Below, piece after piece: positions 1 through 12,685 of a stretch of DNA of 64,000 nucleotides (positions within the stretch are counted from its first letter, which is position 1; every line of letters begins with the position of its first letter). The stretch covers positions 1,428,501 through 1,492,500 of the forward strand of contig NC_092317.1 in assembly GCF_036785885.1 (NCBI RefSeq), given 5' to 3'. The position numbers were made by a program, and so were the translations under genes. Source of the DNA: Coffea arabica (lineage: Eukaryota; Streptophyta; Magnoliopsida; Gentianales; Rubiaceae). The notes beneath the pieces are model-generated. The model searched no databases. It was not told where the DNA came from and saw only the letters and a list, made by a program, of their open reading frames with translations.

Positions 1-62
1 TTACAACTAATGAGTTAGTATTGGAAAAACTCAATGTATTCAATGTAGTGGGTTAGTATCTA

Positions 63-412
63 AAATCCCTCCCTTTTTTTATAACTGACGTTTAAGGTTT
101 TGCACACCAATTAAGAAAAGTTTTTCATTGCTTAAATCTGTACACTACTTTCCTTTTGTACCCTCATTAATTATCCAATTCTCCCATGTTTTATCTCACT
201 AGAATACGGAGGGGCAGATAATTACTAGGGTTGTTACAAAGAGAGAAGCAATAATTACTAGGAGTAGTAATTAAGAACCCTGTATTGGAAAAGAGAGATA
301 AAAGGGTAAAATTGTGAAAAAATAATAAATACTGTATGGGGATAATAAAACGACAGATAAAAGTACACTAGAGCAAATTTCTTAAACGTCAATTATAAAA
401 AAAGGGAGGGAG
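63..412. mobile_element. Stowaway-like MITE (Tc1/mariner type)
   Basis: The two ends are inverted repeats of about 35 bases. The left end reads CCCTCCC, a T-run, then ATAACTGACGTTTAAG; the right end reads CTTAAACGTCAATTAT, an A-run, then GGGAGGGAG. A TA dinucleotide lies outside each end (61-62 and 413-414). The CTCCCTCC terminus and TA target duplication are the usual Stowaway signature. It is about 350 bp long with no coding capacity, so it is non-autonomous. Confidence 0.75.
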
Positions 413-504
413 TAACAATGTATTAATAACAAGATATTTAATAAGGGTATTTTAGACAATTTGAAAGATTACTACATTTTTTAATGGGAGAGTGAACTAC
501 GATT

Positions 505-555
505 TGGGACAGACGAAAAAGGAAAACAAGACTATCAAAGTGGGACGGAGGGAGT
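505..555. mobile_element. Solo end of a second Stowaway-like MITE
   Basis: The segment ends in GTGGGACGGAGGGAGTA, the classic terminal sequence of plant Stowaway elements. No matching opposite end is seen nearby, so this looks like a remnant next to the intact copy at 63-412. Confidence 0.5.
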
Positions 556-892
556 ATTTCTTTCGTGAAAATGACTCATACCAAAGCCCCATATCATTTC
601 CCAAATAGTACAAGACAAAAAAAAAAAAAAAAAAAAAAACAGAACTCATCCATGGGTGCTGTCCCAAGACAGATCTACAAATAAAGAAAAGAAGCCCTGG
701 TGCCATTAATTGTTGCATGTGCCAGCTTTAAAATCAGGATCTTGATTGTGTCCTTTTTCTTTCATCGCAAGCTAAGCCATGCATTGCTCGTTCGCTTGGA
801 TTAATGGGTGGGGTTATGAGCATTAACTTTTACTAACTTTCATGTTCAATAAGAGAATTCTTGCTGCTTTTAATGGGGATTTCATAAACGTA

Positions 893-919
893 GAAGAGAG
901 AGAGAGAGAGAGAGAGAGC
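893..919. repeat. (AG)n microsatellite
   Basis: An uninterrupted AG dinucleotide run of about 13 units lies in otherwise unremarkable intergenic DNA. No gene was recognised between 560 and 2137. Confidence 0.9.
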
Positions 920-2213
920 ATTAAAAGAACAAGGAACAAATGTCTCAGACTTCTTTTGAATATTTAGCACCTTTCCCTGTTCAAATCCTTCTCCTCTCAA
1001 ATTCTTTTTTCATTCTTCCTCATCATTGGTCCTTCTCTTCATGGCATCTTCTTTCCAATCATCATATTTCCCATATTTCCAATCAAGCCACCAACTCAAT
1101 TTGACAGGAACCAATTAAAGTTTTTGCATCTTCTTCTTCTTCTTTTTTTTTTTATCTTTGTTGGAAAAACAATGGAAATGCATCCAATATAGAGTAGAGC
1201 TTTGGGTCTGGAAAAAGAATTGCTACGCCCGATATGAGGAGTCGTCCACACAAAAACTCAAAAAGAAGAAGACTTTCTTCTTGGCTTTGAAGTCGTTGCT
1301 GGGATTTTTTTCCATTTTTCACTGTCATCGGAGAAGTGGAAGTCTCAAACATCAATATATATATAATGCCGAATGAAAGTAGCAACAGCTAGCTATGTAA
1401 ATAAACTTGGCTCATCTTATGCACGCTTTCTTTATTTCTGAAGCACAGCAAAATTCTGAAAATGGGACAAAACTAGACAAGCTTTGTATGTTCCGCTAAT
1501 AATCCAAACTAGAAATAGAATAACTGATTCAAAAATGAATCAGGAGTTCCCAAGTTCTTGTCGAACGAAATAATCCTAATTAATTATCTCTCGATTGCAA
1601 GCCTTGCTTCACTTGGTCGCCTAAACTAGAAACGTGTCCTTAGAGTAGTTCACATTTCCAATTCCTGGCAGTTTGTGATGACGTGAAAGTTGTCGAGTAT
1701 TAACGCTTACTGACCATTTGGAAAATTACTTATTTCATCAGTGCTTGAGAAAAAGTGATGGTTAGGAAATTTTGTGCAGTCTTATCTTTAGGCAGTTTTT
1801 GTTTTGTGTGACAAGTAAATAGCTTATGACAATTTTTATTTACTTTAGGAATTAGAAGCTAAGTCCTATTTTGTATAAGTTTAGAAATTAGTAGTTGTTT
1901 CCTATTATTACTTGATTATTAGCCAACTAAGATTACTTCTAAATAGGTGAAGTTTGCATACTATAAAGGTGTGCGCACAAAGAGAGCCAGGTAGTCTTTA
2001 CATAGGGTAAGAGAGGGTTCTTGAAAGATAAGAGAAGTTACACAAGGTTGGATTTGAATTTAAGTTATATTTTTGTATAGAGTTTTTCTATCATAATAAT
2101 CAATTAATTTGTTTTTCTATCATAATATTTTTGTATAGGTTTGGTAATGGTACCAAACCACATTAATTCTTGTTGGTCTTTTATTTTCATACATGTAACT
2201 TATTTGTCATTAA

Positions 2214-3010
2214 GGGTCCGTTTGTTTCGGGTGAAAATGTTTTCCAGGAAAATATTTTCCTAATTTCCCGTGTTTGGTTGCACAAAAGTTACTGAAAACA
2301 TTTTCCTATGTAAAATATTTTCACTCATCTTATGGAAAACAACTTCCCTTCCCAACTTCCTGAAGTTGTTTTTCGAAATGCATGCATCTTGCCTGTAGTT
2401 TGTTCCAAACTTACTGAAATCATCTTGCAGTATGTTCTTTTTTTTTTTTAGTGTAAACAGGAAGATTCGAACCCAAGACCTCTTCCTTACACTCCCTCCC
2501 CCGTACCACCCAACCCTCCCCCTAGTATATTCAAAATAAAAAAAAATCTCATCCTGCTCATTCTATGCTAGTAATTAATTATGTATAATAGGGACATTCT
2601 TTTCTAGAGAAACTTTCAGCAGTGAGAGTGCAAGATATATGTCACAATAAGCATTGCATGTGATTGATATTTGACACTAAATGGCCAGCAATTTATTTAT
2701 TTGCTTAAGGAGATATTTTTTATTCATATATACCTTTCTTCAAGATTTTTTAAAGTTAAACAATGAGATAAATTTTTTTATTTTGCATGGGAAGAAGTAT
2801 GTAGTTATAATGTGTAGAAAGTAAAGATAGAGATAAAAGTGAAAATATTTCAAAAGTTAAACAAACACCAGAAAAATGAAGTAAGAAAATATTTTCAATA
2901 AACTAACCAAACACCTGAAAATGATGAAAGGGAAATGATTTTCATGGAAAATTACTTCCACGGAAAATATTTTCCCAAGGAAAACATTTTACTTCCAACC
3001 AAACAGACCC
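2214..3010. mobile_element. Tourist-like MITE (PIF/Harbinger type)
   Basis: The left end is GGGTCCGTTTGTTT and the inverted right end is GGGTCTGTTTGGTT. The terminal inverted repeats continue imperfectly through GAAAATGTTTTCC-like sequence. A TAA trinucleotide flanks each side (2211-2213 and 3011-3013), as expected for the TWA target of PIF/Harbinger. The element is 797 bp and has no transposase frame. It splits the left copy of the direct repeat at 2138-3068, and the right copy lacks it, so it arrived later. It carries a SINE at 2438-2523. Confidence 0.8.
2438..2523 (-). mobile_element. Short SINE nested in the Tourist-like MITE
   Basis: On the minus strand it contains GGGTTCGAATC, a good pol III B box, and ends in an A tail (T-run 2438-2449 on the plus strand). 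Near-identical 9-base flanks AGTATGTTC (2429-2437) and AGTATATTC (2524-2532) are a plausible target-site duplication with one mismatch. At about 86 bp it is short for a tRNA-derived SINE, so it may be 5'-truncated. Confidence 0.6.
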
Positions 3011-3893
3011 TAAATTATTATATACTTAATATCTCAACAATTGTTTATTTCGCGTTTAGATCCCAACAACTATTATGAGAGTAAGGTTCATAGTTGGGTC
3101 TTGATTAATTATTGAAATTTAGTGGATTAGTGACATTTACTAGTTCAACAATTTAAGCATTAAAGGTGAAAGATGGGAAGTTAAAGAGCACGGAGGAGAC
3201 TCGACGATAAATCTAGGTAGGTGATTTAAGATTCAAGAAAAAGGTTGAGCCTAATGTCGATTTTGGACGTGAATCGATAAAAACTTTCTCACAATTCTAA
3301 CAGTTGATATTTCACCCAATGAATTCTAGATTTTGATGATATTTGTTCCTTAGGTGGTGTGGCATGTATCGCAAAGAAACAAAAATATCCAATTTCTATT
3401 TGGCACGAGGCTCTGATGGCTACGAGTTTTTCATTGAAGGTAAAGTTTTGAAAATCACACATGACGAGATAGTTCTAAAAATATAAAGAAATATGATGAT
3501 TTTATCATTTGGTTGCCTCAAAAGTTAGAAATAGAGATCACAAAAGTGAATTTCAAGTTACAAGTAATGGTGAAAAGAAAATCCTGTAGATAGTCTTTCA
3601 ATTGAGGTATTTTCTCGCTAGTCAACAAGAAATTAGACTCGGAGTAATTACACATGCTTATTTGGCAATTTAATCAATTTGGTATCAGGACTATTTTGAT
3701 TTGGATGTATAGTTCAATACCGTATTATTTGATAATATAAAGGAACGAGTTCTTTGGATATAGGATTGGTAATGGAGATGAATCACATTAAATTTTGTAT
3801 ATTTTTTATTTTCATACTTGTGATTTATTTATTATAATATTATAGTGTACTTAATGTTTCAATAACTATTTATTTTGCATCCGGATCTCAACA

Positions 3894-6800
3894 GTGAATA
3901 AGTACACTTATAGAAGTACTTTTGGGTAAGCAAGATCCCGAAAGCAAGTATTTTATATAGAATAATTGATTAACAAAACAATGATCATGAAATATAGACT
4001 TTGTATGGATTAGGTGTTTTTGAAATTGTTTTTCAAAAATTTTACCGTAGCGGTGTATATGAAAAACTTTTACTATAAATAGTTCGTTTGAATTTGGTAT
4101 TTTTTATGATGTATTTTAGGGTATTTTTAGAATTTAAAATTTTTAAGTATTTTTTATAAATTTGTTAAAATAACCGGCTATCCTCCTCCATCATTGCCAC
4201 CATCACTTCCCTCTTCCTCTCTCTCTCTCCCTCCCTCCCTGCTCCCATTTCCTCCTTTCCCTACCATTAAAAGGGGACCATAAAGGAAAGAATAGGGGAG
4301 GGAAGAGGGTCGGTAAGGGACGGGGGATGAAAGGGAAGAGGTGGAGGAGAAGGAGGAGGAAGGGAAGGGAAGGGAATGAAGACGAAAAGGAAAGAGAGGG
4401 AGGAATAATAGGGGGTAAATCTTATTATTTTTTTAATTTTTACAAGTTGTATTTGAGATTGCGTGGTTTTGGAATTATTTTTAGAGTTTATAACCATAAA
4501 CTCCACAGACAAAAATAACTTGTGAGAAAAACACTCAATCTAATCTAATCTAATATAGAGGAGCGACAAGGTCATGCAGGTAAAATTAATTGCATCCTAA
4601 TATTGCTGTCTTAATTGGTAATCTGTCAATATGTGATTGGGATTAAAAGCGAAAGCATCTTTGTGACTTGACAATGCATTGTATCTCCTTTGTACGGTGA
4701 TTTTCACATTTCCTTGACATTTGCAGCCACTAATATGAATTATTAATCGAAGCAAGCAAATTACCTCGTTAAGCAACCGACAGAAAGCTAGTGCCCTAGA
4801 GTCTATATCTAACTTTTTTCTTTTTCTTTTTCTTTCTGAGCGACTCTAATTAACTTGTTAAGCTCGCCATATTCCTAATTGGTTTGATGTGCTTATCGCT
4901 GCATATTCTATGGCAATTTTTTGAGTCCCTGTGCTCCAACCACCGTACCCGCCCCTAATTTCAGCACAGGTTATTGGTCTATTGCTTTTAATTTTAAAAA
5001 CCTATTTCGGTTCTTATCTTCAAAATGGTGAAATTATCCGTCTTCAAATTGCTTGTTGAGATTGTTTAGCCTACCATATAAGTTGTCCCAGTCAGTTTTA
5101 GCCTCTAAATTCTAAATTGGGATGCGCTTTAGTTCTTAAATTATACTCGAATTCTTACTTTGGTTTCAAAAACCCTTTCTTCTGAGAATCCAAACATGGC
5201 ATTAATCCCAAAAACTAAGCTTCCATAAGTAGCATATATGGTTCTGCAATTAATTGGGATATTGTTCTCAAGCAATAATAATAAGATTGCTGCTTCATAA
5301 TCAAACCACCATACAGATTGTATTGAGACTAGTACTGAGACTACACAGCTAGAAGTAAGTTCAGGTGCCAAAATGTCCAGAGGATGAAAGTTCAGATGCC
5401 AGATCAACACAAATAGAAGTTCAAGGAGCAAAGCACCGCAAAGCTGTTTTTTATTGTATTTTTTTTTTCACGAAATAAGCTTAATAATGAAGTACATGAA
5501 TCCAAAAAACCTCAACCGTTTTGTCTGCTGAATAAAAAACGTGTTTCACCAAACAACCTTAACCTAAAACCAGAATCTTTAAGAGCATGAATCTAATCGA
5601 AAACGAAAAAAATAAAAAAGACTGCATCATTGGAACGAAGAACGTTTGGAGATAGAATTACACTAGAACACGCAGACATCTTCTGTTGGTAGCTTAAAGT
5701 AGCTAGTAGTACTTGAAACTCTTGATGCGAGTTCAAATTTCTACTCTTGCCCAAAGCCTCAAAATCAAACTTCATTAGCTAGTTTGAAATATATATGAAC
5801 CATAGAGTAACGCACACTCTTCGTGATCTCTTGATGGGATCCTTAATTAGTCCCCCACAAGACTTGGATCCATATTTATGGTGAGAAGAAATAGGGCAAC
5901 TAATGATGGAATGCCCCTATCTGGTTCATCTTCATTAAGTTAATCAGAAGAAGCAACTTGCTTAATAAAGGAAGTGGAGACCACTGCACTCATTCATTCA
6001 CTAAAACAAGGACAAACGAATTAAAAGAAGGGGTTTAAACATTCTTTTGATCGATTACTATTTTAAAGCATCATAATTAAGGATTTAGCCCTTGATTACT
6101 ATTTTGAACCAACAAAGTTGTATGTAATTTAACTTTAAATCTTACATTCACACACTTGAATTAAAAGATAAGCAAATGGACGCTGGCAACTCATGTCATG
6201 ATGCTCCATGACTAAGATGAATTTCAGATGTTAGGTCTCGAAATCATCAGTATTTATTTATTTTTGGAATTGGAATTTTACATGGTAACCAAAAAAAAAA
6301 AAAAAAATCAATGCGGCAAGTATACAATAATGAATAATTTTATATAGTGACAAAAAAAAATGCTCATGTTTCACTTTTCAAAAGAAATGTGGCAAAAGTC
6401 AATTAGACAGATGTATCAACTTTTAACTGACTTAAAATTTTGGCAAGTATTATTGGAAAACTCAGAAGGGTCGCCATCTTCTTTAACAGAACTAGCGGGG
6501 TCTTAATTACACACGAACTGGCATGGATGAGAGTTAGGGACCTCCGGACACGAACCGAAAGCTCTTTTAGCACTAAACAATACAGACAACTCAATAAACC
6601 TTTTGCAAATGATGATTACAGACCACTGATGACCGGACAGACCTATTATTGGAAGACATGACCCGCTGTCGAAAATGGGGATGTAGCTAAGGCCTGGGGG
6701 TACCCACCCCGCGGGCTCCCAGACGAAGGAGGTAAGAAAAATAGAAAAAAAAAAAAAAAAAAAAAGGACGCACGACAAACAAATCTTATGCTGCTGTCAT

Positions 6801-7284
6801 GATGTAGACGCCATTAATCAGAAAACGGAGCTAGCCTCTCTTGTTTAGTAGTTAATTAGTACCCTTGATTATTGTTGTTAAGGAGTACTTATTGTGATTT
6901 GACCTATTTTTTCTAGTTCTTTTATTCTTTGCTCATCAATTCTCATAGTACGTGTTTATTTCGTTACATGACCTAGCTACTAGCTCTTTGGTTTTGAGTT
7001 GTGACATTAATTATTAGGAGGCACAAACAACTAACTTTTTATTTTTATTTTTATTTTTACCAGACACACAAAAAACAATAAAATTTGATAAGAATATTCA
7101 TTCCATGTCAAAAAAGTCCTACTATAATGCCGACAATTAATCACCATTATTCGTCATGTAAAACGCTTGATTGTTAAGAATATCAACACCATTCTTAATA
7201 ACTACGTACGCAGTACTATTACTGATTTATATATATATATATACTCATTTCTTGACTTTGTTACGTATTAATCAACACATAGCA
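3894..7284. other. Intergenic region, no gene recognised
   Basis: This is AT-rich sequence with a purine-rich GGA/GGAAG tract at about 4264-4412 and several A-runs. Short open frames occur here, but none shows a domain, splice sites in phase, or codon structure I could support. Confidence 0.6.
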
Positions 7285-7353
7285 GGGAATTAGTCGGGAC
7301 TCGTAAGGATTGACCCGGACACTTCCTGTGTCGACAAAAAAAAAAAATAAAAA
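7285..7353 (+). mobile_element. Short SINE-like retroposon
   Basis: A short segment containing GGATTGACCCGGAC ends in an A-rich tail. It is flanked by 14-base direct repeats ATCAACACATAGCA (7271-7284) and ATCAACGCATAGCA (7354-7367), which differ at one position. The flanks and tail show retroposition. The body is only about 69 bp, so it is probably a 3' fragment of a longer SINE. Confidence 0.6.
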
Positions 7354-8020
7354 ATCAACGCATAGCATACCGAAAGATACCTGTTGAAATTTAAGAATTT
7401 GCCCTTATCTCAAACCAAAAAGAAGCCAAAATAGTACACACGTAAATTAGAGAAACCAGATGGCTGTAGCTTTTATTCACAACAGCATTATTCAAGCTAG
7501 TAATCAATGTGAACGGTCTCTGTGTTCTATTTACATCATTTCGTTATTTTTACTCTAGCAGAAAGCCCAAATGCAATCACAACCGTGAACCCCAAAAAAT
7601 CTAAATTATGACGATCATCAAGGATCAATACACATGCAGTTCCCTCCCCATGGACCTGCCAGTTTTGATCGATGATCTTTAGGACGATCCGTACCATCCC
7701 AGGTGGGACCGATGACCTTTGCATGGATGCCTCGTGGTACAGTCGAAGACCTATTATAAGACAGTCAGGGGCATCCAGAGGGCAGTTGCAGCTTTTACCT
7801 CAGATCTCTAATTTGGTCCCTCTTGGCCATAAGAGAGGGGGGGAGGGGGGGGGGGGTGCTTTTCCCAGCATTAAATTCACAACCTCTATGTCCTCTCACT
7901 TGATATCATCCATTCCAGAGATTCTACGCATTTTTTCTGAGGCCGTTTTAGGGCGGTAGCAAGTAGGGCTGCTGCTTATCTTTGATTTCTTGTTGCTTTG
8001 TCAGTTTTTGAACGAAAGCA

Positions 8021-8027
8021 TATAAAA
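8021..8027 (+). promoter_or_regulatory. TATA box of the MYB gene
   Basis: TATAAAA lies 81 bp upstream of the MYB ATG, preceded by gene-free DNA. The spacing fits a TATA promoter with a 5' UTR of about 50 bases. The assignment rests on position and sequence only. Confidence 0.55.
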
Positions 8028-8101
8028 CGACGGTGATACTACTGTAACTCACTGCACCCTCCTGCTTTTAGCTTCGAGAGAAACTGAAAAAGAGGAAGAT
8101 C

Positions 8102-9671
8102 ATGGGACACCATTCTTGCTGTAACAAACAGAAGGTGAAGAGAGGGCTCTGGTCTCCCGAGGAAGACGAAAAACTCGTCAACTACATTTCTACATATGGT
8201 CATGGTTGTTGGAGCACTGTTCCAAGACGTGCTGGTAAGGTTTTGTGTGTGTGTGTGTGTGTATTTCTACGATTCCAACACACCCACCCCCCCCCCCCCA
8301 ACCCAAAAAAAAACCCCAATTTAGGATGCTCAGTATTCTTTTTTTTTTTTCAACTATTTGCAATTCAAATCTCAGTTCTTTCATTTATCTACTTGTTTGT
8401 GGAAAGAACTTGAATATTTCTTGCATGAAACTTGTGAATAATGTAGAATCGGTTGATGTGCTACTGTTTTGACTAGTTTTTCATGGTGCAGGGCTGCAAA
8501 GATGTGGAAAAAGTTGCAGGCTAAGGTGGATAAATTACCTAAGACCAGACTTGAAAAGAGGAAGTTTCTCTCCACAAGAAGCATCTCTTATCATTGAACT
8601 TCATAGAGTTCTGGGCAATAGGTACAAGTTGATGAACTCCATAATTTCTTTTTGGGATGAACTTTATACTTTTTTTTTTTTGGGTCAAAAGGATGAACCC
8701 TATACTTAACTATATATGACTCGGAATAATTGTCGACTTTGAGATGGCGAGGCCTTGATTATTGCTACTTTCAGTAATTTCATCATCGTAATGAATGAAT
8801 GAGCTCAATTTCATGCAAAAAGACATTTTTGCTTTTGTACAGGTGGGCTCAGATAGCCAAGCACCTACCGGGAAGAACAGACAATGAAGTGAAAAACTTT
8901 TGGAATTCTAGCATCAAGAAGAAACTTGTCTCTCATCATGGCCTTCCTGACCTATGCAACTTTCCTCCCAATCTTTCAAGTGCTTTTGCTCCTGGTGCCT
9001 CTGTGGAAAGTTTCTTCTCAGTTAATGCAAACCCTAATCTGATCCCAGGTGCTCATTTCGATAACTTGTACATTCCAACCATGGCATCAACACTGCAAGG
9101 GTTTGATCATAACATTCACAATGATATCATCGGAGTTGATGAAATGAACAATTTCCCAAATTTGGTCCCCGTGCCCACGGTGACTACTCCAATGATAGAC
9201 TCTCCCATATGTTCATGTGATCCGGTATGGCCGGCGGGCAATCTGCAGTCTGACAATCATCATCTTGATCCTGCACTTGCTTCTGCCGCTTTATTTAATG
9301 CATCAAACGTTCAACTCATCCATCCCAAAATGATCATTCAATCTTATAACGATGTTGACGATGTACTAATGGCTGATGGGACGCCTAAAATTTGTGAAAT
9401 CTTGGAGGAGGGTGATCAATATAGCCTACCATCTTTATCTGCCGATACCATTTCTCAAGAAGTTGATCCAATTGCTGCTAGTCTCTCCAGTTTCCTGCCA
9501 TCTGCATCTGATCCATGTGCCCAGATCGAGCCTGGAAATCGGCAGTTACTGGAAAGCATTGAATCACTCGTGTCAATGATGCCACCGTCTTCCTCTTCAT
9601 CTTCATCATCATCGCTGTCATTGTCTCAATGTCTCCAGTACTACCATGCAGCCAATGCTTATGAACCCTAG
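8102..9671 (+). CDS. MYB26: R2R3-MYB transcription factor, MYB26-like
   Basis: Three exons at 8102-8234, 8492-8621 and 8843-9671 give 1092 nt and 363 aa. Intron positions are the standard two within the MYB domain. The R2 repeat (about residues 13-63) has Trp17, Trp37 and Trp57. R3 (about 66-114) has Phe70, Trp89 and Trp108. The N-terminus [15 protein letters not shown] and the R3 string [12 protein letters not shown] match my recollection of Arabidopsis MYB26/MS35 better than the related MYB61/MYB86 group. In Arabidopsis, MYB26 drives secondary wall thickening of the anther endothecium, needed for pollen release; applying that role here is inference. The C-terminal 250 residues are low-complexity, with a run of nine serines near the end (TCT/TCA codons at about 9588-9615). 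Intron 1 contains a (GT)n run and a C-run just after the donor site. Confidence 0.9.
8244..8299. repeat. (GT)n run and poly-C tract in MYB intron 1
   Basis: About nine GT units start roughly ten bases after the 5' splice site. A run of about 14 C lies at 8286-8299. Both are likely length-variable between individuals. Confidence 0.85.
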
Positions 9672-11157
9672 TCTTCCTTCAGGCTGGGGCTGCTTAGTTA
9701 CCAAAGCAATAATAATATTGCTAAGGTTGCTATTCTGAGAAGGCTGGAGTCAGCTGATACTTAGTGGAGTAATGCATTCTTTTTGGCAGAGAAATCCAAA
9801 CAAGGATCTGTATTCATATGAATGGTATATGAATTTTCAGGATTTGTAAGTCGTTATTCGCCATTCGGTCTTGGTATGTAATGCTCAACATATAATAATT
9901 CTCTTTTCTCAGGTACCTTTTTTTTTTTTTTTTTTTTGGTTTATGGGAGAATTCATATGAAGCCATTTCACTAGGATAGTATATCAATTTTCATGATTTG
10001 TCAGTCGTTTCCCTGAGGAGCATTCGGTCTTTGGTATGTGATGTTCAACATAAAATAATTCTCTTTTCTCAGGTATATATATATATATATATTTTTATTT
10101 TAACGTTTCTCCCATATGATATGATTTATTAATTACTGACACAATCGATACTGATCATGTGGAATTGTTGTCAGAATTAGGAAGTGATGAATAGTGTACA
10201 ATTAGTGTGTTAACAGTTGATAATTACCAGTGATCCATGACTCATCTCTTTCATCAGCTATGAATCACGGATTGCATTATGATGACGCACATTCTATTCG
10301 TTTAAAAAAACTGTAAATGGGGAGAACATAAAAGTAAAAGCAAATGTTTTTTAGGGCTTACGAAGTTCTGAGTTCCCAGTCTTAATCAATCAATCCAAGT
10401 CTTACAAACTTTTGGGTTTCAAGCCGTCAAAAAATGGAACCCAAAAAAAAAAAGAGAAAAAAAGAAAAACCAATAATGTGATCAATCATTAATATAAAAC
10501 TACACAAAAAACAAAACTCTGTCATTTACAATTGGGAATATTTTGCAGCTAGAGGGGTTGTCAGAATTTAAGCTAAACGTAATCAAACAACTCTGAATTT
10601 CTTTCTTCAGAAAAGGGGTTTTTTTTTTTTTGGAAATTTTGGAAGATAGAGTTGATTTACCAATATTCCTATCTCATGGCTAGTTTTATTTTATTTTTTT
10701 TTTTAAAAGTTACGTATCCTACCACACCAGAATCAAAGATTTACTAGTAGTAAATAACAAATTCGTTTGGTCCTGCTTTTAAAACGTAAAGCGGTTTTTT
10801 CCCTGTTTCAAAGGGGTACATCTTTGGAATCAAAAGAAAAGATACCACCCCGCCCACAAGATAAGGATAAAACAAGAACAAGAAGAATTGATTGCTGAAA
10901 AGAAGATAATTCCAATTGCATCAAATTAAGGTAAATTTTCTAAAACTGGCGTAAGGGGTACGAAGTAATACCAACTTATAACCCTCTTGGCATTTAGTAC
11001 TCTTTTTACCTCTCCTTACACAAATTCTTCACTCATCAAGTAAGAGACAAGAGGTCCTTCTGTCCTCCTATTCACGCTATTTTCATGTAACCCTGGGGCC
11101 CCAAGAATATGTAATAATTTTACTACTTTAATTGCAGATTTCCACACTAGTGAGTGG
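9672..11157. other. MYB 3' flank and intergenic DNA
   Basis: Two similar segments (9860-9910 and 10010-10075) share ATTCGGTCTTGGTATG and TAATAATTCTCTTTTCTCAGGTA-like sequence, so the 3' flank contains a short local duplication with a period of about 160 bp. A long T-run (about 9917-9938), a (TA)n run near 10073-10090 and several A-runs are present. No further gene is seen. Confidence 0.55.
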
Positions 11158-11164
11158 GCCTCTA

Positions 11165-11440
11165 ACCACCGGCCTCTGGACCGGTGGCCACCACCGCTTC
11201 CTTTAAGGCTTGGTGGGGTAGGAGGTCAAGGATTCAACCCTTGCATCTTATCAATTGTCATAATATGTGGCTTCTCTTAAAAATTCAGATGGATGTGTAG
11301 TGCATCCATCTGATCCGATGGTGATTCAGTCGATATCAGTCTCCGTAGATTCAATTGAACCTCCCTCCCCCTTAAATGAAGATAGAATAGGATTATATAG
11401 ATAAAGTGACAATTGACCAAAAAAAAATTAAAAAAAAAAA
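11165..11440 (+). mobile_element. SINE, same family as the copy at 29.4 kb
   Basis: It begins AACCACCGG with a box-A-like GGACCGGTGGCC, has a box-B-like GGATTCAACCC near 11235, and ends in AAGATAGAATAGGATTATA followed by an A-rich tail. Both ends match the SINE at 29422-29672 (AACCACTGG... and AAGATAGAATAGGTTATA). A target-site duplication could not be defined with confidence. Confidence 0.6.
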
Positions 11441-12685
11441 GAGTGAGAATCTGATTTCTTTCTTCCTTCTAGTTTTGTCCAGTCCAGCAGCTAAAAATAT
11501 GGCAGGACAAAAAAAAAAACGATTGAAAAAGATAAATCTGAACGACAAGAGTTAAAACACCCGTATTACAATCCACGGGCAAGAGCGTACGAGGGGCAAA
11601 TTTGATTGCACAAAACAGGTTGACCCGGTAAAATTTTCCAGAAATTGGAAGTCCTCGGGCACGAGACTGATTTTTTGGCAGAGAGAAATACGTGCGACTC
11701 CACAAACTGGGCCACAAGTCTTCGCAGCGAAGATGTCCTGTCCTCGCAAGTTACGTCAGAGGCGCGCTACTGCATAAAGATTGACCAATTAAGTTTGGTA
11801 CAGTTTGGAATATATGACGAATTGAGTTGGAATCAAACAAAAAGTGCTGGACCACAAGGTCCCCAACCGTGTACACTTGGGCCATGGAAATCATATTGGC
11901 CTCAAATGGATTAAGCAAGAAGATTGCTGCTCTAGCGCATTTCAAGGGTCTTATTTTCGAACAGCACCATTCAGCTCATTACTAGTAGTTTTTGTCTTCT
12001 ATCCAGCTTTTACTGGGTCAATATCGACTTTTGATTGATCAAGATTCAAGAACTCGAAAACAAGGGACGGACCAACTTACTTAGCAAAAACAGGGGACAT
12101 GGATGCCTATTTGCAATCTGAAGGCAAAAAAAATGTGTTCAAATCCCGGGTTCCAAAAATGTTAAAAAGGGGGCAACCAGAGCAATGCTGCAAAATTTTC
12201 CTGTAGTTCCTATTGTGCTAGATGAGAGGATGCCAACTGCCATGCCTATAAAGCTCCGTACCTGCAATAGCAATTGACCGAGATTCCACATGCCATGGGA
12301 CTGCTTAATCATGTAGTCCTCCAAATGCAAAATTGGGCACTTCCGTCAAAGAAAAATCGTTTAACACTGAACTTCTAAACTATCTGAGTTATACACACAA
12401 TTATTGAACTTGATGTGATGCCTGCTATAATGTGTAAAGACAATCGCTCAAGTATAAAGTCCATAATATTTTTGGTTTTCCCGGCTTCAAAAGAATCTGC
12501 TTAAGCATAAAGAAGTTGTAACACCATAAGCAACAGCTGTCAGATCTTTTGAGGCTGAAGTAACCATGCAAAGCAACTCATCGCTCTATTTGCTTAGTCT
12601 TGCAATGAAGCAACACAACTGTCGGACCTATATCTGCTATTTACTGAAACAACGGAAAAAGGACAACGGAAAAAGGACAACGTTC
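11441..12685. other. Region 3' of the bL34m gene, no gene recognised
   Basis: Several short open frames overlap on both strands, but none has recognisable domains. The part near 12400-12685 probably includes the 3' UTR of the minus-strand bL34m gene. The hexamer-like repeat ACGGAAAAAGGACA occurs twice in tandem at about 12652-12681, directly after the stop codon. Confidence 0.5.

Larger units (their letters stand above)
2138..3893. mobile_element. LTR-retrotransposon-like fossil (paired direct repeats)
   Basis: Two direct copies of the same roughly 130-bp sequence are seen. The left copy is at 2138-3068, interrupted by the MITE at 2214-3010. The right copy is at 3762-3893. Both begin near GGATTGGTAATGG or its variant, contain ATTTTCATAC and TACTTAATRT, and end in CAACA. 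The 700 bp between them shows no open frame. Inference: these are the 3' parts of two LTRs, with the left LTR possibly reaching back to about 1780. It is an old, broken element without recognisable gag or pol. The family is not assigned. A plain duplication unrelated to an LTR element remains possible. Confidence 0.45.

Noticed and set aside
4267-4518. Pro/Ser-rich and Arg/Glu-rich open frames
   Set aside because: Both come from a purine-rich GGA/GGAAG tract read on either strand. There is no domain or splice structure.
6600-6766. Segment ending in a run of about 20 A, possibly a SINE
   Set aside because: No matching flanking duplication and no clear pol III boxes were found, unlike the accepted SINEs.
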